From Gammaproteobacteria bacterium (GTDB taxonomy: Bacteria > Pseudomonadota > Gammaproteobacteria > GCA-001735895): a stretch of DNA of 64,000 nt. Every line of letters begins with the position of its first letter. Positions within the stretch are counted from its first letter, which is position 1. The notes beneath the pieces were generated by a model. The model did not search any database, was not told the DNA's origin, and worked only from the letters and a program-made list of their open reading frames with translations. This document shows, piece by piece, positions 8,907-19,596 of this stretch. Location: positions 1-64,000 of the forward strand of contig JALSKD010000088.1 in assembly GCA_026989015.1 (NCBI GenBank), in the 5' to 3' direction. Position numbers and translations under genes: made by a program.

Positions 8907-9332
8907 ATGGAATCATCCGATCTGAAAAAGGCGGGCCTCAAGGTCACGCTGCCCCGAATGAAGATCCTCGACCTGCTGGCCAACAGCCCGGACCGGCACC
9001 TCAAGGCCGAGGATATCTACAAGATGCTGCTCGATGCCGGCGAGGACATCGCGTTGGCAACGGTGTACCGTGTGTTGACCCAGTTCGAGGCGGCCGGTCT
9101 GGTCACGCGGCATCATTTTGACGGCGGTCATGCGGTATTCGAGCTGAACGATGGCGAGCACCACGATCACCTGGTGGACATCCGCACCGGCCGCGTGGTC
9201 GAGTTCTATGACGAGATCATCGAGCAGCGGCAGAAGGAGATCGCCCGCGAGCACGGTTTCACCATCACCGAACACACGATGATTCTCTACGGGCATTTCG
9301 ACGATGAGGGGGACGCCGAGGGGCGCGACTGA
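8907..9332 (+). CDS. fur: ferric uptake regulator Fur
   Basis: A 141-residue iron-responsive repressor. The winged helix has the segment ALATVYRVLTQFEAAGLV, followed by the metal region HHFDGGHAVFEL and GEHHDHLVDI. The C-x2-C pair found in E. coli Fur is absent (DIRTGRV in its place), as in Pseudomonas-type Fur, so no structural zinc site of that kind is expected. The gene is divergent from bamE and converges on recN with seven bases between stops. Confidence 0.95.
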   Translation: MESSDLKKAGLKVTLPRMKILDLLANSPDRHLKAEDIYKMLLDAGEDIALATVYRVLTQFEAAGLVTRHHFDGGHAVFELNDGEHHDHLVDIRTGRVVEFYDEIIEQRQKEIAREHGFTITEHTMILYGHFDDEGDAEGRD

Positions 9333-9339
9333 ACGCCCT

Positions 9340-11043
9340 TCAGGCGCGCTTTGCCGGGCGCGCGTTGTCGCCTCCGGCGGAGTCGATCATCTCCCGCGCA
9401 TGGGCGAGGCTCTGCTCGCTGATCTCGATCCCCCCCAGCATGCGTGCGATCTCTTCGACCCGGGCATGCGGCTGCAGGCGCTGCAAGCGGGTGCGGGTGC
9501 CGGCTTCGCCCTTGTCCTTGCTCACCCGGTAATGCTGGTGGGCCTGGGCAGCCACCTGGGGCAGGTGGGTGACACAGAGTACCTGGCGTTGCTCGCCCAG
9601 TTGCCGCAGCAGACGGCCGACGATCTCGGCGATGCCGCCGCCGATGCCACTGTCCACTTCGTCAAAGATCAGGGTCGGTATCGTGCTCGACCGGCTGAGG
9701 ATGACCTGTATGGCAAGGCTGATGCGTGACAGCTCCCCGCCGGAGGCGACCTTGTTCAGTGGCCGGGGCGGTTGACCCGGGTTGGCGCTGACCAGGAAAC
9801 GGATTCGGTCGCTGCCGTGGCGGCCCCAGGACGAGGGGTCCTCCAGCCTGTCGATGTCGATCTCGAAACGCCCCCCTTCCATGCCCAGGCTCTGCATCAC
9901 CTCGGTGATCTGTTGTGACAGCCGATCGGCGGTTTCACGCCGCTGTTGCGACAATGTGTCGGCGGCCTGGCGGTAAACAGTGGCGGCGGCATCGGCTGCC
10001 TGTTCCAGTGCCTCGATACCCGCTTCGTCCAGGGTCAGGCGTTCCAGTTCATCACGCAGGCGGTCGGCCAGATCGCTGAGTTCCGCTTCATCCACCCGGT
10101 GCTTGCGCGCCAGACCCTGGATCTGGCTCAGGCGCTGGTTGAGCCAGTCCAGCCGCGAGGGGTCCAGGTCGATGCCGTCCACATGAGCGCGCAGTTCGGT
10201 TGCGGCTTCCTCGACCTGGATCAGCGCGCCGGAGAGCAGTTCCTGACAGCCCTTCAATGCCGGATCCACGGTACAGAGGTCGTCCAGCGCATTGACACAC
10301 CAGGACAGGTCGGTCTGCAGGTTGCGCGGCTCCTGTTCGTAGAGCCGATCGATGAGTTCGGCGCTGGTCTGCAGGATCTGCCCGGCGTGGGACAGGCGGC
10401 GGTATTCGCTGTTCAGTTCGTCGGCCTCTCCGGGCTTCAGGTCGAGCTCGTCGAATTCGCGAACATAGAGCTTCAGCAGATCGATACGCTGCTGCTTCTC
10501 GGTGGACTGGTCGCGCGCCGCGTCGAGGCGCTGCAGGGCCTGTTTCCAGTCTTCATGGGCGCGGGCGACCCGCTCCAGCAGCGACTGATGCGCGCCGGCG
10601 CTGTCGAGCAGGGCGCGCTGTATGGCCGGTTTCTGCAGGGACTGGTGTTCGTGCTGACCGTGCAGGTCCACCAGCAGTTCGCCCAACTCGCGCAGCTGAG
10701 CAAGGGTGACCGGTGTGCCGTTGATAAAGGCCTTGCTGCGGCCGCTGGCCTGGACCACGCGCCGCAACAGGCAGTCGCCATTCTGGTCCAGCTCTTGTTC
10801 CCTCAGCCAGTCTTGCGCCGGCCGGTGGCGGGTGATGTCGAAGCTGACGCTGATGTCGGCCTTGTCGGCACCGGATTTCACGCTGTCGGCATCGGCGCGG
10901 TCGCCGAGCACCAGGCCGATGGCGTCGAGCAGTATCGACTTGCCGGCGCCGGTTTCGCCGGTGAGTGCGGTCATGCCCGGTTCGAATTCGATCTGGGCCT
11001 GTTCAATGATGGCGAAGTGGCGGATCGAGAGGGTATCCAGCAT
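9340..11043 (-). CDS. recN: DNA repair protein RecN
   Basis: A 567-residue SMC-like ATPase for double-strand-break repair. Walker A is GETGAGKS at 29-36, two coiled-coil stretches fill the middle, and the C-terminal ABC signature (SGGELSRISLAI) and Walker B (LIFDEVDSGIGG) are present. The start overlaps the nadK stop (TGATG), so it is translationally coupled to nadK. No LexA box was identified just upstream, because the upstream region is nadK coding sequence. Confidence 0.96.
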   Translation of the reverse strand: MLDTLSIRHFAIIEQAQIEFEPGMTALTGETGAGKSILLDAIGLVLGDRADADSVKSGADKADISVSFDITRHRPAQDWLREQELDQNGDCLLRRVVQASGRSKAFINGTPVTLAQLRELGELLVDLHGQHEHQSLQKPAIQRALLDSAGAHQSLLERVARAHEDWKQALQRLDAARDQSTEKQQRIDLLKLYVREFDELDLKPGEADELNSEYRRLSHAGQILQTSAELIDRLYEQEPRNLQTDLSWCVNALDDLCTVDPALKGCQELLSGALIQVEEAATELRAHVDGIDLDPSRLDWLNQRLSQIQGLARKHRVDEAELSDLADRLRDELERLTLDEAGIEALEQAADAAATVYRQAADTLSQQRRETADRLSQQITEVMQSLGMEGGRFEIDIDRLEDPSSWGRHGSDRIRFLVSANPGQPPRPLNKVASGGELSRISLAIQVILSRSSTIPTLIFDEVDSGIGGGIAEIVGRLLRQLGEQRQVLCVTHLPQVAAQAHQHYRVSKDKGEAGTRTRLQRLQPHARVEEIARMLGGIEISEQSLAHAREMIDSAGGDNARPAKRA

Positions 11044-11927
11044 CAGGGTTGGTTGCTCCAGTTCAGTTTGGCGCGAAGGATATGGTAGTAGTCGTAATCC
11101 TCCGGATGCAACAGGGTGACCGGGTGAGGATGGCGGCGAACCCGAATACGCTGTGTCTGATCGATCAGGCTGCGGTTCTGGCCGTCGAAACTGACCTGGG
11201 CGATGCTGTCTGCCTGGCTCAGCCGGATTTCGATCTGCTGGTCCGAGGGCAAGGCGATCGGGCGGTGGCTGAGCGTGTGCGGGCAGATCGGCACCAGCGC
11301 GATGGCCTCCAGCGACGGGTGCATGATAGGACCGCCTCCGGACAGGGCATAAGCGGTGGAACCGGTGGGGGTGGAAACGATCAGGCCGTCGGCACGCTGG
11401 CGGTTGATCAGGCAGCCGTTGCTGTACACCTCGAACTCGATCATGCTGATGCTTTCGTGACCGTGCAGCACGATGTCGTTGAGGGCCAGCTGGCGCACCG
11501 GTTTCTGGCCGTCCTGTTCGATGATGCCCTCGATTAGAAAACGCTGTTCCATGCTGTAGCGTCCGGCGAAGATGCCGTCCAGGTGCTGCTCCAGCCCTTC
11601 AAGGGTGACATCGGCCAGAAAGCCCAGCCGGCCGAGGTTGATGCCGACCAGGGGAATCGCCGAATCCACCAGCGCCCGGGCAGCGGCCAGCAGGGTGCCA
11701 TCGCCGCCGACCGAGACCGCCAGGTCGGCCCGGGCGGCGATCTCGTCCAGTGATGCCGGCGGGTATCCCTCGATGCAGTCGCAGCCGTCCAGCAGGTGCA
11801 CCAACAGGCGGCCATGGCGCTGCAGGGCGCCGAGTATGCGCTGTACCTGATCGGACTGCTGTTCGCTGCCCTGACGGACGATCACGCCAAGGGTTTCGAA
11901 GGCCTGGTCCAGGCGGGGTGAACTCAT
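11043..11927 (-). CDS. nadK: NAD kinase
   Basis: A 294-residue enzyme that phosphorylates NAD to NADP. The diagnostic GGDGT is at 74-78, followed by NLGRLGFL and the NAD-site block DGLIVSTPTGSTAYALSGGG. It is the first gene of the minus-strand nadK-recN pair and is divergent from hrcA across 69 bases. This nadK-recN arrangement is common in gammaproteobacteria such as E. coli. Confidence 0.96.
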   Translation of the reverse strand: MSSPRLDQAFETLGVIVRQGSEQQSDQVQRILGALQRHGRLLVHLLDGCDCIEGYPPASLDEIAARADLAVSVGGDGTLLAAARALVDSAIPLVGINLGRLGFLADVTLEGLEQHLDGIFAGRYSMEQRFLIEGIIEQDGQKPVRQLALNDIVLHGHESISMIEFEVYSNGCLINRQRADGLIVSTPTGSTAYALSGGGPIMHPSLEAIALVPICPHTLSHRPIALPSDQQIEIRLSQADSIAQVSFDGQNRSLIDQTQRIRVRRHPHPVTLLHPEDYDYYHILRAKLNWSNQP

Positions 11928-11996
11928 GGGCTGGCTGTCGGTCTCGTTATGCGTTTAGAATGGGCGGATGATAGCACCGAACCCCGGAGCACTGCG

Positions 11997-13037
11997 ATGA
12001 CCGGTTCCTACAGCCTCGACGACCGCGCCCAGCTTCTGCTGCGCGAACTGGTGCAGGCCTATACCCGTGACGGGCAGCCGGTGGGCTCCAAGACCCTGCT
12101 CCGGCTGTCGCGGCTGGATGTCAGCTCGGCCACGGTGCGCAACATCATGGCCCGGCTCGAACAGATGGGGCTGGTCGCTCAGCCCCACACCTCGGCCGGC
12201 CGGGTACCGACGGTCGCCGGTTACCGCTTCTTCATCGACAGCCTGCTGGAGGTCGGCGAGCCGGATGCCGGGGCGATGAAGGCGTTGAGCGCCGAACTCA
12301 GTCCCGACAAGACGACCCAGGATCTGGTGCATACCGCCACCGGACTGCTGTCGCAGATGACGCATCTGGCCGGGGTTATCAGTGTATCCCGGCCGGCGCA
12401 GATCGAGGTCCGGCACCTCGAGTTCATGAAACTGAGCGACCGCCGCGTGCTGGTGATCCTGGTCATCAATTCGGACCAGGTCCACAACCGGGTGATCCAG
12501 GTGGAACGCGAGTACACGGAACTGGAACTCAGCGAGGCGGCGCGCCTGATCGGACAGTATCTGATCGGCAGTGATTTCAGCCAGGCGCTGGCCCGCCTGC
12601 GCGAGGAGATCCGCCAGCACCGCGACGATGTCGCGAGTATTCTCGAATCCACCCTCGAAGTGATGGGGAGCGTGTGCGGCGAAACCGGCCGCGAGGAACT
12701 GCTCACGGCCGGGGAAAGCAACCTTCTTCGGTTCTCGGAACTCCAGGATATCAACAAGTTACAGGAACTTTTTGAAGTATTTGATCAAAAGAGGGAACTG
12801 CTGCGCATCCTCGAGGGCTGCGCCAATGCCGAAGGTGTTCAGATCTTCATCGGCAGTGAATCCGGTTACGATGTGCTGGAGGATTGCAGCGTGGTCGGCG
12901 CACCTTACCGCATTGGCGACGAGGTGGTGGGCGTGCTGGGTGTCATCGGCCCCACCCGCATCGCCTACGACCGCATCATCCCCGCCGTGGACCTGACTGC
13001 AAAAATTCTCTCTTCCGCCTTGAATAGCGCCGACTGA
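11997..13037 (+). CDS. hrcA: heat-inducible transcription repressor HrcA
   Basis: A 346-residue repressor with an N-terminal winged helix (VSSATVRNIMARLEQMGLV, then HTSAGRVPT) and the GAF-like HrcA domain ending in GVIGPTRIAYDRIIP. HrcA binds CIRCE operators and is folded by GroEL. The start at 11997 has CGGAG upstream. I see no CIRCE element before hrcA, grpE or dnaK, so its target may be groESL elsewhere. It leads the hrcA-grpE-dnaK-dnaJ cluster. Confidence 0.95.
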   Translation: MTGSYSLDDRAQLLLRELVQAYTRDGQPVGSKTLLRLSRLDVSSATVRNIMARLEQMGLVAQPHTSAGRVPTVAGYRFFIDSLLEVGEPDAGAMKALSAELSPDKTTQDLVHTATGLLSQMTHLAGVISVSRPAQIEVRHLEFMKLSDRRVLVILVINSDQVHNRVIQVEREYTELELSEAARLIGQYLIGSDFSQALARLREEIRQHRDDVASILESTLEVMGSVCGETGREELLTAGESNLLRFSELQDINKLQELFEVFDQKRELLRILEGCANAEGVQIFIGSESGYDVLEDCSVVGAPYRIGDEVVGVLGVIGPTRIAYDRIIPAVDLTAKILSSALNSAD

Positions 13038-13088
13038 CCCCCACCTTGTTCTGCAGAATTGGTCAACCCTATCTGGAGAACACCCACA

Positions 13089-13667
13089 ATGGCATCTGAA
13101 CACGATCAGAGCGAACAGCAACAGGCGGCCGCGGAAGCCGCCGAATCCGCCCCGGCCGAGGAGGGCAAGGATACCCCTCGAACTGCGGAAGAACTGACCG
13201 CCGAACTGCAGGAGGCCCAGCAGAAGGTACAGGAATACTGGGAGCAGATACTGCGACTCAAGGCTGAGATCGAGAACAACCGCAAGCGCTGCGAGCGCGA
13301 AGTGGAGCAGGCGCACAAGTATGCGGTAAAGAACTTCGTCGAGGCGCTGCTGCCGGTCACCGACTCCCTGGAACTGGGCATCCAAGCCTCGGAACAGGAG
13401 AATGCCACGCTGGAGACCATCCGCGAAGGCATGCAGATGACGATGGATCTGTTCAAGAAGATCCTCAAGCAGCACGGCATCGAGGAGATCCACCCGATCG
13501 GCGAGAAGTTCAATCCCGAGCATCACCAGGCGATGAGCCAGCAGGAAAGCAGCGAGCACGAGCCCAATACCGTGCTTTCGGTGATGCAGAAAGGCTATCT
13601 GCTCAACGACAGGCTGGTCCGACCCGCCATGGTCGTGGTCTCGAAGGCCAAATCGTCATCCGAGTGA
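13089..13667 (+). CDS. grpE: nucleotide exchange factor GrpE
   Basis: A 192-residue cochaperone that releases ADP from DnaK. An acidic, Q/A-rich tail (1-50) leads into the long dimerising coiled coil (about 45-100) and the C-terminal beta wing with the signature VLSVMQKGYLLNDRLVRPAMV. The start at 13089 follows CTGGAG; an in-frame start at 13059 lacks a site and adds ten atypical residues. It lies 51 bases after hrcA. Confidence 0.95.
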   Translation: MASEHDQSEQQQAAAEAAESAPAEEGKDTPRTAEELTAELQEAQQKVQEYWEQILRLKAEIENNRKRCEREVEQAHKYAVKNFVEALLPVTDSLELGIQASEQENATLETIREGMQMTMDLFKKILKQHGIEEIHPIGEKFNPEHHQAMSQQESSEHEPNTVLSVMQKGYLLNDRLVRPAMVVVSKAKSSSE

Positions 13668-13676
13668 CAGATTTCA

Positions 13677-13715
13677 CGCCCCGGACGCTTGAATCGCTCC
13701 GGGGCGGCCTTATCT
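13677..13715 (+). promoter_or_regulatory. heat-shock-type promoter and hairpin before dnaK
   Basis: CTTGAAT (13688-13694), 13 bases, then CCTTATCT (13708-13715) resembles the sigma-32 consensus CTTGAAA/CCCCATNT and would start transcription near 13722. The -35 lies in the loop of a 9-bp perfect hairpin (CGCCCCGGA 13677-13685, TCCGGGGCG 13698-13706), which may also reduce read-through from grpE. Confidence 0.45.
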
Positions 13716-13767
13716 AGGCCACAGGTTAATTCAACACAACACACATCAGGAATTGGAGAAAGACATT

Positions 13768-15702
13768 ATGGGCAAGATTATCGGTATCGACCTGGGCACC
13801 ACCAACTCATGCGTGGCGATCATGGAGGGCGATGCGCCCAAAATCATCGAAAATGCCGAAGGCGATCGTACCACGCCTTCCGTCGTCGCCTTTACCGACG
13901 ACGGTGAAGTACTGGTCGGCCAGCCGGCGAAGCGCCAGGCGGTCACCAACCCGGAGAACACCCTGTATGCTGTCAAGCGGCTGATCGGACGCCGTTTCGA
14001 CGAGCCGGAAGTTCAGAAGGACATCGAACTCGTACCCTACAAGATCATCAAGGCCGACAATGGCGATGCATGGGTCGAGGTGCGTGGCAAGAAAATGGCG
14101 CCGCCGGAAGTGTCCGCGCGCGTGCTGATGAAACTGAAGAAGGATGCCGAGGCCTATCTGGGCGAGGAAGTCACCGAAGCGGTCATCACCGTGCCGGCCT
14201 ACTTCAATGATTCCCAGCGTCAGGCCACCAAGGACGCGGGCAAGATCGCCGGGCTCGAGGTCAAGCGCATCATCAACGAACCGACCGCGGCCTCCCTGGC
14301 CTACGGCATGGACAAGGTCAAGGGCGACAAGAAGCTGGCGGTCTACGATCTCGGCGGCGGTACCTTCGATATCTCCATCATCGAGGTGGCCGAAGTGGAC
14401 GGCGAGCACCAGTTCGAAGTGCTCTCTACCAACGGCGACACCTTCCTCGGTGGTGAAGATTTCGACATGCGTCTCATCGACTACCTGGCCGACGAATTCA
14501 AGAAGGATCAGGGCGTGGATCTGCGCGGTGACCCGCTGGCCATGCAGCGCCTCAAGGAGGCTGCTGAAAAGGCCAAGATCGAGCTGTCGTCCAGCACTCA
14601 GACCGATGTCAACCTGCCGTACATCACGGCCGACGCATCCGGTCCCAAGCACATGAACATCAAGGTCACCCGCGCCAAACTGGAGTCGCTGGTGGAAGAC
14701 CTGATCGACCGCACCATCGACCCGGTCAAGACCGCGCTGGAAGATGCCGGCGTCTCGGTTTCCGAGATCGACGATGTCATCCTGGTAGGCGGCCAGACCC
14801 GCATGCCGAAGGTGCAGGAAGTGGTCAAGGACTTCTTCGGCAAGGATCCGCGCAAGGACGTCAACCCCGACGAGGCCGTGGCCGCCGGTGCCGCCATCCA
14901 GGCCGGTGTGCTCAGCGGTGATGTCAAGGACGTGCTGCTGCTGGATGTCACCCCGCTGTCGCTGGGTATCGAAACCCTGGGCGGCGTGATGACCAAGCTG
15001 ATCGAGAAGAACACCACGATTCCGACCAAGGCATCGCAGATCTTCTCGACGGCAGAGGACAATCAGACCGCGGTGACCGTGCATGTGCTGCAGGGCGAGC
15101 GTGAAGTCGCCTCCGCCAACAAGTCGCTGGGACGCTTCGATCTGACCGACATCCCGCCGGCGCCCCGTGGCGTACCGCAGATCGAGGTCAGCTTCGATAT
15201 CGACGCCAACGGCATCCTGCATGTGTCCGCCAAGGACAAGGCCACCGGCAAGGAGCAGAAGATCGTCATCAAAGCCAACAGCGGCCTGTCCGACGAGGAA
15301 GTCGAAAAGATGGTGCGCGACGCCGAGGCCCATGCCGACGAGGACCGCAAGGTGCGTGAACTGGTCGAGGCCCGCAACCAGGCCGATGCCATGATCCACG
15401 CGGCCGAGAAGTCGCTCAAGGATCTGGGCGACCAGGTCGAGGCATCCGACAAGGAGGCCATCGAAAGCGCCATCGCCGACCTCAAGAAGGCGGTCGAGGG
15501 CTCCGACAAGGACGAAATTGAAGCCAAGACCAAGACACTGGCCGAAGCCTCCGGCAAGCTGGCCGAGAAGGCCTACTCCGCCGGTTCCGCCGAAGCCGGT
15601 GCCGCTGGCGCGGCGGGTGCAGGTGCCGCTGCCGGTGAGGCCGGATCGGCTGACGACGATGTGGTCGACGCCGAGTTCGAAGAGGTCAAGGACGACAAGT
15701 AA
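13768..15702 (+). CDS. dnaK: chaperone DnaK (Hsp70)
   Basis: A 644-residue Hsp70. The ATPase opens with [13 protein letters not shown], has the phosphate loop [11 protein letters not shown] and hinge [14 protein letters not shown], and the substrate domain ends in an alanine/glycine-rich tail before the EFEEVKDDK terminus. It works with DnaJ and GrpE in cytoplasmic folding. Start 13768 follows GGAGAA; an upstream in-frame codon at 13753 would overlap that site. A 100-base gap with its own candidate promoter separates it from grpE. Confidence 0.98.
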   Translation: MGKIIGIDLGTTNSCVAIMEGDAPKIIENAEGDRTTPSVVAFTDDGEVLVGQPAKRQAVTNPENTLYAVKRLIGRRFDEPEVQKDIELVPYKIIKADNGDAWVEVRGKKMAPPEVSARVLMKLKKDAEAYLGEEVTEAVITVPAYFNDSQRQATKDAGKIAGLEVKRIINEPTAASLAYGMDKVKGDKKLAVYDLGGGTFDISIIEVAEVDGEHQFEVLSTNGDTFLGGEDFDMRLIDYLADEFKKDQGVDLRGDPLAMQRLKEAAEKAKIELSSSTQTDVNLPYITADASGPKHMNIKVTRAKLESLVEDLIDRTIDPVKTALEDAGVSVSEIDDVILVGGQTRMPKVQEVVKDFFGKDPRKDVNPDEAVAAGAAIQAGVLSGDVKDVLLLDVTPLSLGIETLGGVMTKLIEKNTTIPTKASQIFSTAEDNQTAVTVHVLQGEREVASANKSLGRFDLTDIPPAPRGVPQIEVSFDIDANGILHVSAKDKATGKEQKIVIKANSGLSDEEVEKMVRDAEAHADEDRKVRELVEARNQADAMIHAAEKSLKDLGDQVEASDKEAIESAIADLKKAVEGSDKDEIEAKTKTLAEASGKLAEKAYSAGSAEAGAAGAAGAGAAAGEAGSADDDVVDAEFEEVKDDK

Positions 15703-15732
15703 TGTCGGGCTTCACCGCCTGATACCCTGTCC

Positions 15733-15770
15733 ATGCGGGCGGTTGCGAAAGCGACCGTCCGCATTTTCCT
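15733..15770 (+). terminator. terminator after dnaK
   Basis: A 14-bp stem (ATGCGGGCGGTTGC 15733-15746 with GCGACCGTCCGCAT 15751-15764, two G-U pairs) closes on a GAAA loop and runs into TTTTCCTTTT. A second long hairpin follows (15795-15836, 17-bp arms with two imperfect pairs), without a T tract. Together they separate dnaK from dnaJ. Confidence 0.85.
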
Positions 15771-15847
15771 TTTCCGGCCCCGACAGCCGGAAGAGGGCAT
15801 TTCAGGGCGGTTGACACCGACCGTCCCGAAATGCCCGCGGCCCCTGT

Positions 15848-15875
15848 CTGCAAACTCTTGGCCGCTGTGTATAAT
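15848..15875 (+). promoter_or_regulatory. candidate dnaJ promoter
   Basis: A perfect TATAAT (15870-15875) lies 50 bases before dnaJ, preceded at 16 bases by CTGCAA (15848-15853, a 3/6 match to TTGACA). It follows the dnaK terminator, so dnaJ may have its own basal promoter. Confidence 0.45.
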
Positions 15876-15925
15876 GCGCCGGCCCGGGTGCCGCGCGACC
15901 GGATTCCGTTATCAGCAAGTCAGCC

Positions 15926-17879
<1,954 letters not shown>

Positions 17880-17886
17880 GCGAACG

Positions 17887-17911
17887 CGGGAGCGCTGAGT
17901 CCGCGCTCCCG
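17887..17911. terminator. hairpin between convergent dapB and protease gene
   Basis: Perfect 9-bp arms CGGGAGCGC (17887-17895) and GCGCTCCCG (17903-17911) with a 7-base loop. There is no clear T tract on either side, so termination is likely but unproven. Confidence 0.5.
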
Positions 17912-17945
17912 AATTGGCTTCACAATACCGTGTTAAAACAACAGC

Positions 17946-18737
17946 TTACAACTTGTTCTTCAAGTAGTAAGGCATCATCTTGTCCACCAGTTTTCGCAAC
18001 GCTTTCTCGCGGTTTTTCGGCGAGGGATGGGTGCTGAGGAATTCAGGAGGGCGGCCACCACCCAGTTTCGCCATTTTCTGCCACAGGGTGACTGCGGCGC
18101 GCGGGTCATAGCCGGCACGGGCGGCCAGTTCGATGCCGACACGGTCCGCTTCCGATTCGCTGGTGCGGCTGTTGGGCAGGGTGATCGCCACCTGCGCGGC
18201 CACGGCGGCCAGCGCGGTCTTGCCGGGTGAGGCGTTCTTGCTCTGGGCATATGCCCCCACCGCAAGCTGGGTGGCCATAGCCACCGACATTCGCTCCGCC
18301 GAGTGGTTGAGCAGCGCATGGGCGATCTCGTGACCCATGACCTGGGCGATTTCGTCGTCGGTGGCCTTGAGTTTGTCGATCAGACCGGTGTAAATGGCCA
18401 TCTTGCCACCGGCCATGCACCAGGCATTGACGGTGTCTGGGTCGTCGATGATCTTCACGCTCCAGTCCCATTTGCGGGTTTCCGGCCGCAGGATTTTGGC
18501 CTGCTCGATCAGACGGTCGGTGATGCGCTGGATGCGTGCCACCAATTTCGGGTCGTTGTTGAGTTTGCCCTTTTGCTGGAAGGGTTTCAGGGTGTTCACA
18601 TAGGCCTGTTTCGAAGCCTGTATGGCCTGGTTTTCGGATACCAGCATCAGCTGACGCCGCCCCGCCAGGTTGGTGGCGCAGGCAGTGATCAGCAGGAGCA
18701 GTGAAAGGAGAATCGAAAGGCGTTTCAGGGCGTTCAT
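17946..18737 (-). CDS. M48 family metalloprotease lipoprotein
   Basis: A 263-residue zinc protease anchored as a lipoprotein (lipobox LITAC, cysteine 20). The active site is HEIAH at 136-140 and the third zinc ligand is in SESEADRVG further on; the THPSPKNREKAL segment is typical of this subfamily. It resembles the YggG/LoiP and BepA-type periplasmic proteases that act in outer-membrane quality control, but lacks TPR repeats, so it is closer to LoiP in layout. Confidence 0.92.
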   Translation of the reverse strand: MNALKRLSILLSLLLLITACATNLAGRRQLMLVSENQAIQASKQAYVNTLKPFQQKGKLNNDPKLVARIQRITDRLIEQAKILRPETRKWDWSVKIIDDPDTVNAWCMAGGKMAIYTGLIDKLKATDDEIAQVMGHEIAHALLNHSAERMSVAMATQLAVGAYAQSKNASPGKTALAAVAAQVAITLPNSRTSESEADRVGIELAARAGYDPRAAVTLWQKMAKLGGGRPPEFLSTHPSPKNREKALRKLVDKMMPYYLKNKL

Positions 18738-18783
18738 GGCAAGATGATGTCAGTACGGGACGAATGCCAGCTTAACAAATGCG

Positions 18784-19596
18784 TCAGCCTGCTTCATCCG
18801 ATGGCTTGTGCAGAATCAGGTGCAGGTAACGCCCGAGGCGGAGAAAGGCCGGATGGCGCGCATAGCGCTGCTCCAAGGCAATCAGTTCATCCAGTGGGCG
18901 TTCCTCGAGCCCCGGTCTGAGGTAGTCGTGCAGTACGCGGACACCGGCACGGCTCAGGCATTCGAGTCCAAGTGCGTTGCAGGCATCCTCGACTTCTTCC
19001 AGGCTTAGCGGGTGGTAGGGCGTGAGGCCCCCCGGATGCCCGCCGAGCCGGGCACGCTCCACATGGCGCCAGTTGCCCTGCACCAGATTGCGAAACACCA
19101 GCGCGTCGCGGTTGTAGAAGGCCAGTGACATCCAGCCGCCAGGGCGCAGCAGGTATGCGGCCTGACGCAGCCCCGAGAAGGGATCGGCCAGCCATTCGAT
19201 CACGGCATGGAACAGCAGCAGATCGCAGCCCTGGGGGTGGTGTTCGGCCAGCTGCTGGAAGGGGCCTGCAACCCATTCGGGCTGACGGTCCGGCATGCGC
19301 TCGTGGTGCCGGGACAGGCTGCGTTCGAGCATGCGCTCGGAGAGGTCGTTGAAGACGACGCGGTGGCCGTGCTCCGCCAGCCACAGGCCGCTCTGGCCGA
19401 GGCCACAGCCGATGTCGAACACCTCCAGCGCAGGTCCGGATTCGATGCGCGGCAGGCATGAGGTCAGGTGATCGTGGATGACGGCAAGCCGGATCTCGCC
19501 CTTGGCGCTGCCGTAGATTTTCTGCTCGAAGGCATCGACCGCGTCGTCGAAACTGCGATCCTCTTGCGGTGGATGGCTGCCCGGATCGCGGCTCAT
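18784..19596 (-). CDS. cmoM: tRNA 5-carboxymethoxyuridine methyltransferase CmoM
   Basis: A 270-residue SAM-dependent methyltransferase. The motif I region reads DIGCGLGQSG, and the segments FHAVIEWLADP, RPGGWMSLAFYN, GVRVLHDYLRP and LGRYLHL match E. coli CmoM (formerly SmtA) closely. It methylates cmo5U34 in wobble positions of tRNAs. The start at 19596 overlaps the glutamate dehydrogenase stop by four bases (ATGA); a longer open frame to 19737 lies inside that gene and is not used. Confidence 0.88.
   Translation of the reverse strand: MSRDPGSHPPQEDRSFDDAVDAFEQKIYGSAKGEIRLAVIHDHLTSCLPRIESGPALEVFDIGCGLGQSGLWLAEHGHRVVFNDLSERMLERSLSRHHERMPDRQPEWVAGPFQQLAEHHPQGCDLLLFHAVIEWLADPFSGLRQAAYLLRPGGWMSLAFYNRDALVFRNLVQGNWRHVERARLGGHPGGLTPYHPLSLEEVEDACNALGLECLSRAGVRVLHDYLRPGLEERPLDELIALEQRYARHPAFLRLGRYLHLILHKPSDEAG

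Noticed and set aside
13045-13074. Sigma-32-like promoter (CTTGTTC-15-CCCTATCT) before grpE
   Set aside because: Transcription would begin near 13082, after the ribosome-binding site CTGGAG, leaving grpE almost leaderless. The match is probably by chance or the start codon call would have to change.
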